A stretch of DNA of 64,000 nt from Lewinellaceae bacterium (lineage in GTDB: Bacteria > Bacteroidota > Bacteroidia > Chitinophagales > Saprospiraceae), in NCBI GenBank assembly GCA_020636195.1, contig JACJYH010000001.1:310001-374000 (forward strand). Reading direction: 5' to 3'. This document shows, piece by piece, positions 16,555 through 25,048 of the stretch. The position numbers were made by a program, and so were the translations under genes. Numbering within the stretch: position 1 is the stretch's first letter; each line of letters opens with the position of its first letter. Below the pieces are notes generated by a model. That model saw nothing but the letters and a program-made list of their open reading frames with translations, ran no database searches and was not told the DNA's origin.

Positions 16555-16692
16555 ATTTTCAGATCAACGTGCAATTACTCAATTATATTTCAGTGTTTTG
16601 GATGTTGATACCATATAACTTAGATAAATTGACTATCAATTATTTTAGTTGGGTTCTATAAAACCCCATTATAACATTTAATCGTTTAAGTT

Positions 16693-17547
16693 ATGATAAT
16701 TATAATTGAGAAGGCCGAAGATATGTCTAGACTGGCGGATAAAGCCCACAAAAAAAATCTCACCGTTGGATTCATTCCAACGATGGGAGCACTTCACAAA
16801 GGACATATAAAGTTAGTAAAGGCGTCCAAGAAACAGTGTGATTTTACCATTGTTTCAATTTTTGTCAATCCCACTCAATTTAATGATAAAAATGATCTTC
16901 AAAAGTATCCCCGTACTCTTGATAAGGATATTGAGATGTTATTTGAACCAAGCACAGATATCGTTTTTGTGCCTCAAGAGGAAGAGATTTATCCTTATGG
17001 TGTTGATTTTGAAAATGATTTGGATTTAGGTGGGAAGGACCTTCCCCTTGAAGGCAAATTCAGACCCGGACATTTTAAAGGAGTTGCCCAAGTTGTAAAA
17101 AGGCTATTAGAGATTGTGAAACCCACACATCTTTTCATGGGTTTGAAAGATTTTCAACAAGTGGCAGTAGTTCAACATATTATAGATAGGTACGAAATAC
17201 CTACTAAGCTTGTTCCAGTCAGCACAATGAGGGAAAAAAGTGGCTTGGCCATGTCTTCTCGAAATGCTCGGCTTTCTGAAGAAGGAAAAGAAAAAGCTGC
17301 CACCATTTATAAGGTGCTATCAAGCATCGTAAGAAATTATAATAAAAGACCAGTGAACTATCTATTGGATAAAGGTTTTCAAAAACTCAAAGAAACAGGT
17401 TTTGAAACTGAATATTTATCTGTCGTAGATGGTCATACTTTGCAAGAAATTTCCGATTTAAATGATACTGATTACGCAGTGGTGTGTGTCGCTACATGGT
17501 TAGAAGGTGTGAGACTCATAGATAATATGATTATAAAACAGCCTTAA
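16693..17547 (+). CDS. panC: Pantothenate synthetase
   Basis: A 284-residue enzyme that joins pantoate and beta-alanine, with ATP going to AMP, to make pantothenate, the precursor of coenzyme A. Family motifs: 'GFIPTMGALHKGHIKLV' (26-42, HIGH-like ATP site), 'SIFVNPTQFN' (pantoate site), 'HFKGVAQVVKRLLEIV', 'FMGLKDFQQ', 'TMREKSGLAMSSRNARLS' (KMSKS-like region). Length is normal. It overlaps the convergent minus-strand gene by four bases at its stop. panB and panD are not next to it. Confidence 0.97.
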   Translation: MIIIIEKAEDMSRLADKAHKKNLTVGFIPTMGALHKGHIKLVKASKKQCDFTIVSIFVNPTQFNDKNDLQKYPRTLDKDIEMLFEPSTDIVFVPQEEEIYPYGVDFENDLDLGGKDLPLEGKFRPGHFKGVAQVVKRLLEIVKPTHLFMGLKDFQQVAVVQHIIDRYEIPTKLVPVSTMREKSGLAMSSRNARLSEEGKEKAATIYKVLSSIVRNYNKRPVNYLLDKGFQKLKETGFETEYLSVVDGHTLQEISDLNDTDYAVVCVATWLEGVRLIDNMIIKQP

Positions 17548-18893
17548 TCCAGTTGGCTTAGTAACCACTTTTTATCCGCTATTTGTTTTTCAGAAGCTAT
17601 ATCATCCTTCAGCTTTTCCTTTGCAGTTTTGTCATAGGGACTTAGAGCCAAAAGTCGCTTTGTAAATTTGATGAGATTGGAATAGTTTATCTTATGGTAA
17701 CCTATGATTTTCTTTCTAGTAAGATAAACTTGCATGGCATCCAAATGAGAGTCTAAAGATCGATAGGAATTCGTTTCAAAATAAATTTTCAATAACACTG
17801 ATTTTGCAAATAAATTTGAAAGGTGATCGTCGAATTCCACTTGTTGCAGAAGTTCTAACGCTTCATCATATTGCTTTGTGGCATAGTGAATGTTGGCCAT
17901 ATTGAAGTTATAAGCACTTTTTTTATCGTCATCTCTTAATAAATCTATGTAATCGTTACTGATTTTAAGTGCATCTTCAAAACGACCCAATCGTATCGCC
18001 AATGTGTTGATATTGCGATACGTGTTTTTAGACAAATTACCGTTTTGTAATAAAAGGTTTTTACTCAATGCGATGTTGTAATAATCCAAGATGATAAATC
18101 CGAACTCTTGTAATCCATTATTGTATTTTCTGATGCAATAGTTGATAGCAAAAAGATAAAATGACTTCACCTCTTCAAACGGAAAAGCATCCTTATGATC
18201 CTCTAATGACTTTGCAAATTGATCAAACCAGGATATTTCTGCCGGCTCTGTGATCATTTTATACACATAATAATAGAGTGCTATGCTTGGAATTTCTAGA
18301 TATTGATTTTCGATGATATACCTCTCTAATTCGGTAAAAACTCCGTAATCTATTTCCTTGGAAATCAAAGAAGTTTGTGATGCTATCGTAGTCATTTGCA
18401 GAAGTTTATGGCCGATCATAGCGATATCTTTAAATTTAAACATATCATCTACATCTGCATTGTCAAATCGGTTTTGAAGTTGATCAAATTGCCATTTTTC
18501 AAATAAAATATCGGAGTAAAGCTGATAATAGTCTGCATTTTTACAGTCTGTTCCATTAAGTTGCTGTTCAATGGACTTAAAGTACTCAGAAAAGAGTTTT
18601 TGAGATTCTACCTTTCTAAAATGTGAGAGCAAAAGTTTATGTTTATAGGTATTATCCTCCATAGCAGACTTTATAAAAATATACTTTTCAATCATCTTTA
18701 CTAATTCTGACATAAGCAGACGGTCTTTTACTGAGAAGTTCAACGCAAGTTTATAATCTGCACTCAAGAACTTATCCAAAAATTGCTTGTGTTTTTGCTT
18801 ACCTCCCAAAAAAGGAGAAGTGATATTATCAGAAATCTCACCCATTTCTTTGGCAGAAAGAGTCTCAAGGATGCACTGTAATTTGGTTTTCAT
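17544..18893 (-). CDS. Hypothetical all-helical (TPR-like) protein
   Basis: A 449-residue protein without signal peptide, composed almost wholly of predicted helices. Spaced pairs in the C-terminal half fit TPR-like units: 'GRFEDALKISNDYIDLLRDD', 'KSAYNFNMANIHYATKQYDE', 'ALELLQQVEFDDHLSNLFAK'. The N-terminal half (for example 'FLDKFLSADYKLALNFSVKD') is of no recognised family. It is probably a cytoplasmic scaffold protein. It is convergent with panC, sharing four bases, and divergent from a T9SS cargo gene 145 bp away. Function unknown. Confidence 0.75.
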   Translation of the reverse strand: MKTKLQCILETLSAKEMGEISDNITSPFLGGKQKHKQFLDKFLSADYKLALNFSVKDRLLMSELVKMIEKYIFIKSAMEDNTYKHKLLLSHFRKVESQKLFSEYFKSIEQQLNGTDCKNADYYQLYSDILFEKWQFDQLQNRFDNADVDDMFKFKDIAMIGHKLLQMTTIASQTSLISKEIDYGVFTELERYIIENQYLEIPSIALYYYVYKMITEPAEISWFDQFAKSLEDHKDAFPFEEVKSFYLFAINYCIRKYNNGLQEFGFIILDYYNIALSKNLLLQNGNLSKNTYRNINTLAIRLGRFEDALKISNDYIDLLRDDDKKSAYNFNMANIHYATKQYDEALELLQQVEFDDHLSNLFAKSVLLKIYFETNSYRSLDSHLDAMQVYLTRKKIIGYHKINYSNLIKFTKRLLALSPYDKTAKEKLKDDIASEKQIADKKWLLSQLD

Positions 18894-19038
18894 ATTAACA
18901 AAATGGCATTAATTGTTTTGTAATACACTAATTATCAATTATTTAAAATCTTATAGTATAATAATTATACCTACAAATGTAAAAAATTGTTTTTTAAATT
19001 CCTACTTATATTTCTGATATTTGTATCGTTTTTAATTC

Positions 19039-21234
19039 ATGAGGAATCATTGGGGATTTAGTATGAGAACATGGGTTATATTATTGGCTTTACTTATAGG
19101 GCTTACAGCACGTGTAAGCGCTCAGAAAGACTGTATAGATACCGTTCGTATGACTACTTCCATTCGTTACGAAGACAATGCAATTTTTGTGGATGTACAT
19201 GTTGAAAATGCAATAGATTTGATCGGTTTCCAATTTTACTTAAATTTTGATAATGAAGTGCTGAGCTTTGAAGATAAAGAGCTGGCCCCATTTCCGAATT
19301 ATCAGGCATACATAGTTGGAGGAACAATCAGGGCATCTTGGATAGACCAAACAGGTTGTTGTAACCCATTGAACCTCCCTGATGGGTATAAGGTTATGAC
19401 CATAAAATTCCGGCGTAAAAAACTATTTAATGAATCATACCTATACATTACATCTGAAGAATTCGCGACTTCTGACTTAAAATTATATTGTGTGGAAAAG
19501 ACTACATCTTTGGTTTTATCATCTCCTGTCATACTTAAAGGCAAAGTCGTTTTTGACGAAAACGAAAACTGCGGCCTTGATACAGGCGAAAACGCCATCA
19601 GTGGAGTTCTCTTAGAAATTTCAAATGGAACCCAGTTGATCTATAGATTTTCAGATGAGGATGGCGCATATGCAGTGGGCCTAACACCCGGAATCTACAA
19701 AGTAAAAGTCTTACCAAAATATGATTTATGGAAGGCCTGTGTATCCGAATTTGTCATGACACTGGAAAACAATAAAACCACTGAAACAAATTTTTTCCTT
19801 CAGCCCACAACAAGCTGCTCATATTTAGCAACAACTATTTCGGCACCGCCTATTCGTGGATGCTCGGAAAACCAATACACGCTGAAATACCAAAATCTTG
19901 GAACCATCGGTGCCGACCTTGTTTCTTTAAACCTCTCGTATGACAGAAGTTTAAAGTTTATTTCAACTGATTTTTCAGGTAATTATACTGTTACATCTGA
20001 TTCCATCGTATTTAACCTTGGAAATGTATTGCCTTCTCAAGGTGGAACCATCCATGCTGTCTTTTATGCTGAATGTGAAGCAGAAATTGATGCCCAAATC
20101 CATTGCGTCAGTTCTACTATTTATCCACATCAACCTTGCATAGTGGACCCACGATGGAGTAGTGCCTTAGTCAAAATAACATCTGAATGTGTTGACGATT
20201 CAAAGTCAGTTTTTAAAATAGAGAATATTGGGACAAAGCCTATGCCGGATCCTTTGGACTATATTGTCACAGAAGATGATATCCTCAGACCAGGCGGTGT
20301 TATTAATCTAAAGGAAGATGAAGCAGCCTACTTAGAGTTCGATGGAAATGGATCTACGTATAGTGTGAGAAGTAAACAAGTATCTTTTTCTCCTTATCAA
20401 TCTATGCCATCATCGACTATTGAAGGGTGTGGAACCAACAGTTCAAACTCTTATAGCACCGGATACTTTACGCTTTTTGAGTATGATGATCGAGATGCTT
20501 TTGTGGATATAGATTGTCAAGAGAGTATCTTGTCAAATGTGCCAAATCTAATATCCGCTTATCCAAAAGGATATGGGTCAAAGCATTTTATTGAGAATGA
20601 TACAAAATTAGAGTACAATTTTACCTTTAGAAATACCAGTCAAAGCACTCACAATTATATTGTTTTGAAAAACAGTATTTCTCCATTTTTAGATATCACG
20701 ACATTAGAGATGGAGGCTGCCAGTCATCCCTACAGCTATAGAATTACTGATGAAAGGGATTTGGTGGTCAGTTTTGAAAATATTGCATTAAAAGACTCTA
20801 TACATGATCCTATGAGATCAATAGGGTTTATCAAATACAGTATCTATCCTCATAAAAACCTACCTCTAGGAACTGTCATAGAAAGTAGTGGTAGAGTAAA
20901 CTTTGATTTTATCTATGAAAAGACATTGGAAAAAACTTTTCACACTATCGGAACTGACTTTATTATCAACGTAGAAAATATTGATGATTTTACTCAGAAT
21001 ATAGTCTGCTATCCAAATCCGACTTCTGCCTTGATCGTCATTGCCAAAAATAGTTTAATAAAGAATAATTTGGAGTTTGCAATGTTTTCAATGGATGGAA
21101 TCAATGTGCGTTCAGGTATCATCAGAGACCAGAACTTTACGCTTGATTGCTCCATATTTCCCAAAGGAACCTACATGATTTACTTTCATGATGAAAGTAA
21201 ATTGATTTCGACTAAAAAAATAATAATAAAATAA
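19039..21234 (+). CDS. Secreted T9SS cargo protein with cohesin-like and SD-repeat/Cna-B-like domains
   Basis: A 731-residue exported protein. The signal peptide is 'MRTWVILLALLIGLTARVSA' from ATG 19063; ATG 19039 adds eight residues and is kept as the longer start. Residues about 35-150 resemble a cohesin-type beta sandwich ('VHVENAIDLIGFQFYLNFDN'). About 175-245 is a prealbumin-like SD-repeat/Cna-B domain with a Ca-binding-style loop 'DENENCGLDTGENAISGV'. About 265-640 contains DUF11-like beta domains. The last 80 residues are a type IX sorting domain ('CYPNPTSALIVIAKN' and a basic end 'STKKIIIK'). T9SS cargo crosses the outer membrane and is anchored on or released from the cell surface. 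It looks like a surface adhesin or matrix protein; the ligand is unknown. Confidence 0.85.
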   Translation: MRNHWGFSMRTWVILLALLIGLTARVSAQKDCIDTVRMTTSIRYEDNAIFVDVHVENAIDLIGFQFYLNFDNEVLSFEDKELAPFPNYQAYIVGGTIRASWIDQTGCCNPLNLPDGYKVMTIKFRRKKLFNESYLYITSEEFATSDLKLYCVEKTTSLVLSSPVILKGKVVFDENENCGLDTGENAISGVLLEISNGTQLIYRFSDEDGAYAVGLTPGIYKVKVLPKYDLWKACVSEFVMTLENNKTTETNFFLQPTTSCSYLATTISAPPIRGCSENQYTLKYQNLGTIGADLVSLNLSYDRSLKFISTDFSGNYTVTSDSIVFNLGNVLPSQGGTIHAVFYAECEAEIDAQIHCVSSTIYPHQPCIVDPRWSSALVKITSECVDDSKSVFKIENIGTKPMPDPLDYIVTEDDILRPGGVINLKEDEAAYLEFDGNGSTYSVRSKQVSFSPYQSMPSSTIEGCGTNSSNSYSTGYFTLFEYDDRDAFVDIDCQESILSNVPNLISAYPKGYGSKHFIENDTKLEYNFTFRNTSQSTHNYIVLKNSISPFLDITTLEMEAASHPYSYRITDERDLVVSFENIALKDSIHDPMRSIGFIKYSIYPHKNLPLGTVIESSGRVNFDFIYEKTLEKTFHTIGTDFIINVENIDDFTQNIVCYPNPTSALIVIAKNSLIKNNLEFAMFSMDGINVRSGIIRDQNFTLDCSIFPKGTYMIYFHDESKLISTKKIIIK

Positions 21235-21290
21235 TGGCCCCCTGACTATTTAAACTAACCTTTGCGAACCCTTAAAATATAGGGAAATGT

Positions 21291-21337
21291 ATCGGCATGT
21301 ATGCTTAAAAAGTTAAGTAAATGTGCCGATTTTTTTA
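21291..21337 (+). terminator. Candidate terminator after the T9SS cargo gene
   Basis: ATCGGCA (21291-21297) pairs with TGCCGAT (21324-21330), with further imperfect pairing inside, and T7 follows. It is 57 bp after the stop at 21234 and touches the 3' end of the convergent small gene. Confidence 0.6.
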
Positions 21338-21550
21338 TGCTTTGCTATAAGCTAATACGTTGTCTATGACCTTCTTATTTGGACTGAAGGTCACTTGTGG
21401 AAGATGGCTTAAGGTTGATTGAATTTTTATATAATCTTCTATCAACATACTATCATTTTCCATTGCAAATTCCATTTCCAATCTATGGAAAAGATCCAGT
21501 TCTTTGTAATAATATTTGAGCAAGTCAAAATCAGTGTAACGTTGTATCAT
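21335..21550 (-). CDS. Small conserved-looking hypothetical protein
   Basis: A 71-residue protein starting 'MIQRYTDFDLLKYYYKELDL' and ending near 'VTFSPNKKVIDNVLAYSKA'. It is charged, predicted helical, and has no signal peptide or metal-site cysteines. The pattern of an N-terminal helix rich in Tyr/Leu/Glu, a middle acidic helix and a 'P.VTFSP....I.NIL.YS' end matches short hypothetical proteins I associate with this part of the Bacteroidota, but this is recollection, not a search result. The real function is unknown. It is alone between a convergent terminator and the ATP-grasp operon, which ends 118 bp upstream of nothing else on its strand. Confidence 0.6.
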   Translation of the reverse strand: MIQRYTDFDLLKYYYKELDLFHRLEMEFAMENDSMLIEDYIKIQSTLSHLPQVTFSPNKKVIDNVLAYSKA

Positions 21551-21667
21551 ATAACGAATTAGGTATTGAAAAGAAATTTATCGTGTATATAACCCACCAA
21601 GTGACTGAATTATTGTAATTTTTTGCATTTTTATTTAATCTGTTTTCTTTTGAAGGTCTATATACTG

Positions 21668-22864
21668 CTACGGTTCAAAAAAACCAACGCTTCCTCCTAC
21701 CCAATCTTTATCTTTATTATACTTGACGCCTATCATTTTACCCTTAGATAATCTCACGAGGTTATTGATTACAAATGGCTCGGGTTCATTTTTCGGCCAT
21801 AGCATTAACATCCTAATTTCGGCTTTTACCGGTTCTGTTGGTGATTTTAGAATCGGCTCATAGTGGACTTTCTTTTGTAAGATGTAATTAGATTTATCTT
21901 CAATTTTTTCTAAGTCATCCTTAGTAAGGTCAATCAAAACTCCAGCACCCGCAAAAGAAAACAGCGGCTTCAACACCCAATTTTCTAAATCTTCAGGATA
22001 TGAACTGAGTTCACTGAGAAAATGTGTCTCAGGGACATATTTATTTTTTAGTAAGGGAAGAATATACTTAGAAATTCTATAGAACCAATTAGGATGACCA
22101 ATCCATTCTACATCTAAATCGTCAGTGAAGTTAAAGTTGAGATTTAGATCTGTTCTTTGATCAAGCTCATCAAAAATCACTCTATTATAAATTTTCAGAA
22201 TTTGAATCAGTTTTCCACTAATATCCCTGTAATATAATTTATTGTCATGTTTTTCCACCTTTGTGATACAAACCACCGGAATTCCCAATTCTATTGAAGT
22301 GGCTTTCATGTCAATATAGGTTGTTTGTTTTTCCGGCTCTATCTCGAGCAATATTACTTGTTCGGGATTGGTGTTTCCAACAATGATTTCCTGCATAAAG
22401 TTTCTGTATGTCTGGATATCAAGCCCATGAAACAAACTGGTAAAATGCTCCGGGATATCGTAAAACAATCTGTATTCCTGAGCTACCAAATATTGGAAAA
22501 AGTACACCGATGGAAATCCTTGTACCTCTATCAACATAGGTATAGGATCATTATTTTCATCCAAACATATACCGAAATCCATTTGTAAAAAGATGGTATG
22601 ATCATCTTCATTGGGAACGATGTATTTTGGATCAAAAAGTGCACCTTGAGTAAGTTCTTTAATGTCTTTTCGACAAATTGTCTTATTGATTATTTCGCAG
22701 GCTTCTAGTAACCTCTCCTTGAGTTGATGAGATATAAAGAAAGGAGATTCTGCCACACGAAAAGCTGGAACACAGTCATACTTCTGGCTGATCGATTCTA
22801 AAAACTTATGATAAGTTTCTTCTGAAAACGAAGCATTGAAAGCTTCCCTGACTTCAGGTATCAT
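21668..22864 (-). CDS. ATP-grasp-like protein, third gene of a three-gene operon
   Basis: A 398-residue soluble protein. Its C-terminal two thirds have features of a divergent ATP-grasp or glutathionylspermidine-synthase-like ligase: 'WVLKPLFSFAGAGVLIDL' (about 290-307; a lysine followed by a Gly/Ala-rich ATP loop), 'NYILQKKVHYEPI' (adenine-contact strand) and 'KAEIRMLMLW' with a basic/acidic metal-site-like strand, ending 'YNKDKDWVGGSVGFF'. The N-terminal third includes 'MDFGICLDENNDPIPMLIEV', reminiscent of an E-x-Q/N ligand strand. It overlaps the amidotransferase gene by four bases (22861-22864), indicating tight coupling. By family logic it would join a carboxylate to an amine using ATP. 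The substrate is unknown. Confidence 0.7.
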   Translation of the reverse strand: MIPEVREAFNASFSEETYHKFLESISQKYDCVPAFRVAESPFFISHQLKERLLEACEIINKTICRKDIKELTQGALFDPKYIVPNEDDHTIFLQMDFGICLDENNDPIPMLIEVQGFPSVYFFQYLVAQEYRLFYDIPEHFTSLFHGLDIQTYRNFMQEIIVGNTNPEQVILLEIEPEKQTTYIDMKATSIELGIPVVCITKVEKHDNKLYYRDISGKLIQILKIYNRVIFDELDQRTDLNLNFNFTDDLDVEWIGHPNWFYRISKYILPLLKNKYVPETHFLSELSSYPEDLENWVLKPLFSFAGAGVLIDLTKDDLEKIEDKSNYILQKKVHYEPILKSPTEPVKAEIRMLMLWPKNEPEPFVINNLVRLSKGKMIGVKYNKDKDWVGGSVGFFEP

Positions 22865-23685
22865 GCGTAAACGGCATTAGTTTCAAAAATAGCTTCTACA
22901 GCATTCTCAATGAAAAATGGCAACACTGTTTCATGGGTCAATTCAATTTTATCCGGATCATCTATTCTATCCATCATGGTGTCATATTTTTCCTTGCCAT
23001 AGGTTTTGATGACATTTTCCCTTACGTCTTTTTGCTCGAAATAGATTTTCATACCTATAGGATCGGCCTCTGGATGAAACTGAGTCCCAATAAATTCTTT
23101 AGAAAATCTTACTGCCATGATGGCACGTTCATGATCAACATAGGTGCGGATTTTTTCTAATGCCAAAATCCTTGCCCCATGCTCTCTGAAAACATCAAGG
23201 TTCGGTTGAATGAGCTGCCAATCTCTACTATCGACTGCATACATAGGATCAGGAAGATATTTGAAGATAGGATCATTGAACGCGTACCTCGTTAGATGAA
23301 CCGGCATGATGCCAAAAGATGTGGATTTTCTTCTGGCTATAGTACCAAGTTGGAAGTGATGGCATGCCATTTGAAAAGAATGACAAATAAAGAACATGTA
23401 CTTCTTCTCGTATGGATTATTGAGATTGTGATTCCACAGGTCTTCAACAAGCTTATACCATGCTACATCCCATACACCATCTCCTTCTAATGGGTTTCCA
23501 GGTCCTCCACTAGAAATATAGACATCATAAGAAGTATCAGGTATTTGATAATGTTGCCTTACGTCAAACTCATCGATATCAAACACACTGCTGTAAAGAT
23601 TGGTAATATCTCTTATACATCGCATGCCTTGGTTTGGCTTGCCGGCATTCATATCTAAAATGGCTAATCTGAGTTTCTGCTCCAT
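22861..23685 (-). CDS. Class I glutamine amidotransferase-like protein
   Basis: A 274-residue protein with the class I (triad) glutaminase fold: 'YDVYISSGGPGNPLEG' near residue 55 (oxyanion region), 'MFFICHSFQMACHH' near residue 105 carrying the nucleophile Cys in place of the usual GxCxGxQ, and 'GTQFHPEADPIG' near residue 205 providing His and Glu. All three catalytic residues are present, but the elbow is unusual: His-Ser-Phe-Gln follows the Cys instead of Leu/Tyr-Gly-His/Met-Gln. It lies between two ATP-grasp-type genes, 35 bp after one and overlapping the next. It probably supplies ammonia for an amide or amine product, or hydrolyses a gamma-glutamyl bond. Confidence 0.85.
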   Translation of the reverse strand: MEQKLRLAILDMNAGKPNQGMRCIRDITNLYSSVFDIDEFDVRQHYQIPDTSYDVYISSGGPGNPLEGDGVWDVAWYKLVEDLWNHNLNNPYEKKYMFFICHSFQMACHHFQLGTIARRKSTSFGIMPVHLTRYAFNDPIFKYLPDPMYAVDSRDWQLIQPNLDVFREHGARILALEKIRTYVDHERAIMAVRFSKEFIGTQFHPEADPIGMKIYFEQKDVRENVIKTYGKEKYDTMMDRIDDPDKIELTHETVLPFFIENAVEAIFETNAVYA

Positions 23686-23720
23686 CTTTTATGGCTCTAC
23701 AAAGAATATCCGAAAAAATC

Positions 23721-24689
23721 TTACTTTTTAGCTGCAGACTTTTTTGGAGACGCAAATATATCACTAATAAAGTTGCCCCACGTCAAATTCATCTGATTAT
23801 CTTTATGATTCTTTGCTTTTTCTATCGCCATATCCGCTGCATTTTCTACGATCCAATCAAAATTTTGCTGGCCCACAGAATGAACATCAGCATCAGGTGC
23901 CGGATTACAGAAGTCTATTGCAATAGGAATACCATCTCTCACTGCAAATTCCACAGTATTAAAATCATATCCTAAACCTCTGCATAATTTGATGGTGTAT
24001 TCTCTAACTGTTTCCAGCAACTTTTGATCTTTTGTAGGATTATCGACTACATATCTGAGATGATGAGGATTTCTAGGCTCATATGGCATCACATGCACTC
24101 TATCACCAGCCAGATAATAACATCTAAAATAGTGATCGAAGACGATTTCCTCCTGTAACATCATAACTAATTGACCTGTCTCACCATGCTTTTTCCACAG
24201 ATCATCAGGGTCATTTACTTTATATACATTTTTCCAACCACCTCCGGCAAATGGTTTCATGTATGCCGGAAACTTGATGTAATCAAAGATTCTTCCCCAA
24301 TCGGTGGGAAACTTAAGATTTCTAAAAGATTGTTCACTGGTATCATCCGGCCTTTGGTTGGAAGGAAGTAACACCGTATTTGGAACAGGTACGCCTATCT
24401 TGGTGGCCAAGCAATTATTGAAAAATTTCTCATCAGCACTCCACCAAAATGGGTTATTGACTACGGCTGTTCCTGTCAAAGCAGCATTCTTTAAATACGC
24501 TCGATAATAGGGAACATCTTGTGAAATTCTGTCAACAATAACAGCATATTCAGTTGGCTCTGCTTGTTCTAAAACATCAATAGAGACCGCTTCTGCCACG
24601 ATGTTTTTTTGATTTTTTGAATTGACTCTATCTACAAATGCTTGGGGGAATGTATTTTCCTTACCGAAGAGAATACCTATCTTCTTCAT
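23721..24689 (-). CDS. ATP-grasp ligase, first gene of a three-gene operon
   Basis: A 322-residue protein starting 'MKKIGILFGKENTFPQAFVD', a Rossmann-like N-domain. ATP-grasp features: 'FPAYMKPFAGGGWKNVYKV' (about 145-163; Lys plus Gly-rich loop), 'LVMMLQEEIVFDHYFRCYYL' (about 179-198), and 'VEFAVRDGIPIAIDFCNPAP' (about 258-277), which supplies the Glu/Asp/Asn metal ligands. It belongs to the RimK/D-Ala-D-Ala-ligase-like group that forms amide bonds through acyl-phosphate intermediates. The Ala/Lys-rich tail 'SPKKSAAKK' is odd and may be disordered. It is first of the operon with the amidotransferase and the second ATP-grasp-like protein; a small-peptide or amide product is inferred. Confidence 0.85.
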   Translation of the reverse strand: MKKIGILFGKENTFPQAFVDRVNSKNQKNIVAEAVSIDVLEQAEPTEYAVIVDRISQDVPYYRAYLKNAALTGTAVVNNPFWWSADEKFFNNCLATKIGVPVPNTVLLPSNQRPDDTSEQSFRNLKFPTDWGRIFDYIKFPAYMKPFAGGGWKNVYKVNDPDDLWKKHGETGQLVMMLQEEIVFDHYFRCYYLAGDRVHVMPYEPRNPHHLRYVVDNPTKDQKLLETVREYTIKLCRGLGYDFNTVEFAVRDGIPIAIDFCNPAPDADVHSVGQQNFDWIVENAADMAIEKAKNHKDNQMNLTWGNFISDIFASPKKSAAKK

Positions 24690-25048
24690 TTTTCTTGGGT
24701 TAAAAACTGTTTACAAATTTAAAATAATTGACTTATGCTTGCTCTCAAATAACTATAAAACACTTCACTTAATTACTAACGAACAATATTGTGCAAATAT
24801 TAACCTTAAACTTTGAATTACAAAATTTACTCAAATTATTTTTATAATAGTTTAAGTAATTTATGCTTTATGGAAATGGCAAGTTTGAAAGCTCGAATGC
24901 TGAATTTTGATCAGAAAATAAAAATTCAATATATCTACCAAATTAAAAAATTTACATACCTATACTGATTTAATCTCTGTTTAATTACCTACATTTGGCT
25001 TTGATATGTAGTATTTTATTTTGTTCTCGCCTTTTAAATGACCAAACT
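24690..25048. other. Divergent intergenic region, ATP-grasp operon / alpha-2-macroglobulin
   Basis: 359 bp of AT-rich DNA between divergent units. On the plus strand it holds a good -7 box near its right end (24990-24997). The frame of the downstream gene is open back to 24995, but the lipoprotein signal begins at 25049. On the minus strand no clear TAnnTTTG was found within the first 100 bp of the ATP-grasp start. No gene or hairpin was found. Confidence 0.5.
24990..24997 (+). promoter_or_regulatory. Candidate -7 promoter element (TACATTTG) of the alpha-2-macroglobulin gene
   Basis: TACATTTG is an exact match to TAnnTTTG and lies 51 bp upstream of the ATG at 25049, leaving a normal leader. 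A clear -33 TTTG was not found at standard spacing. Confidence 0.5.
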
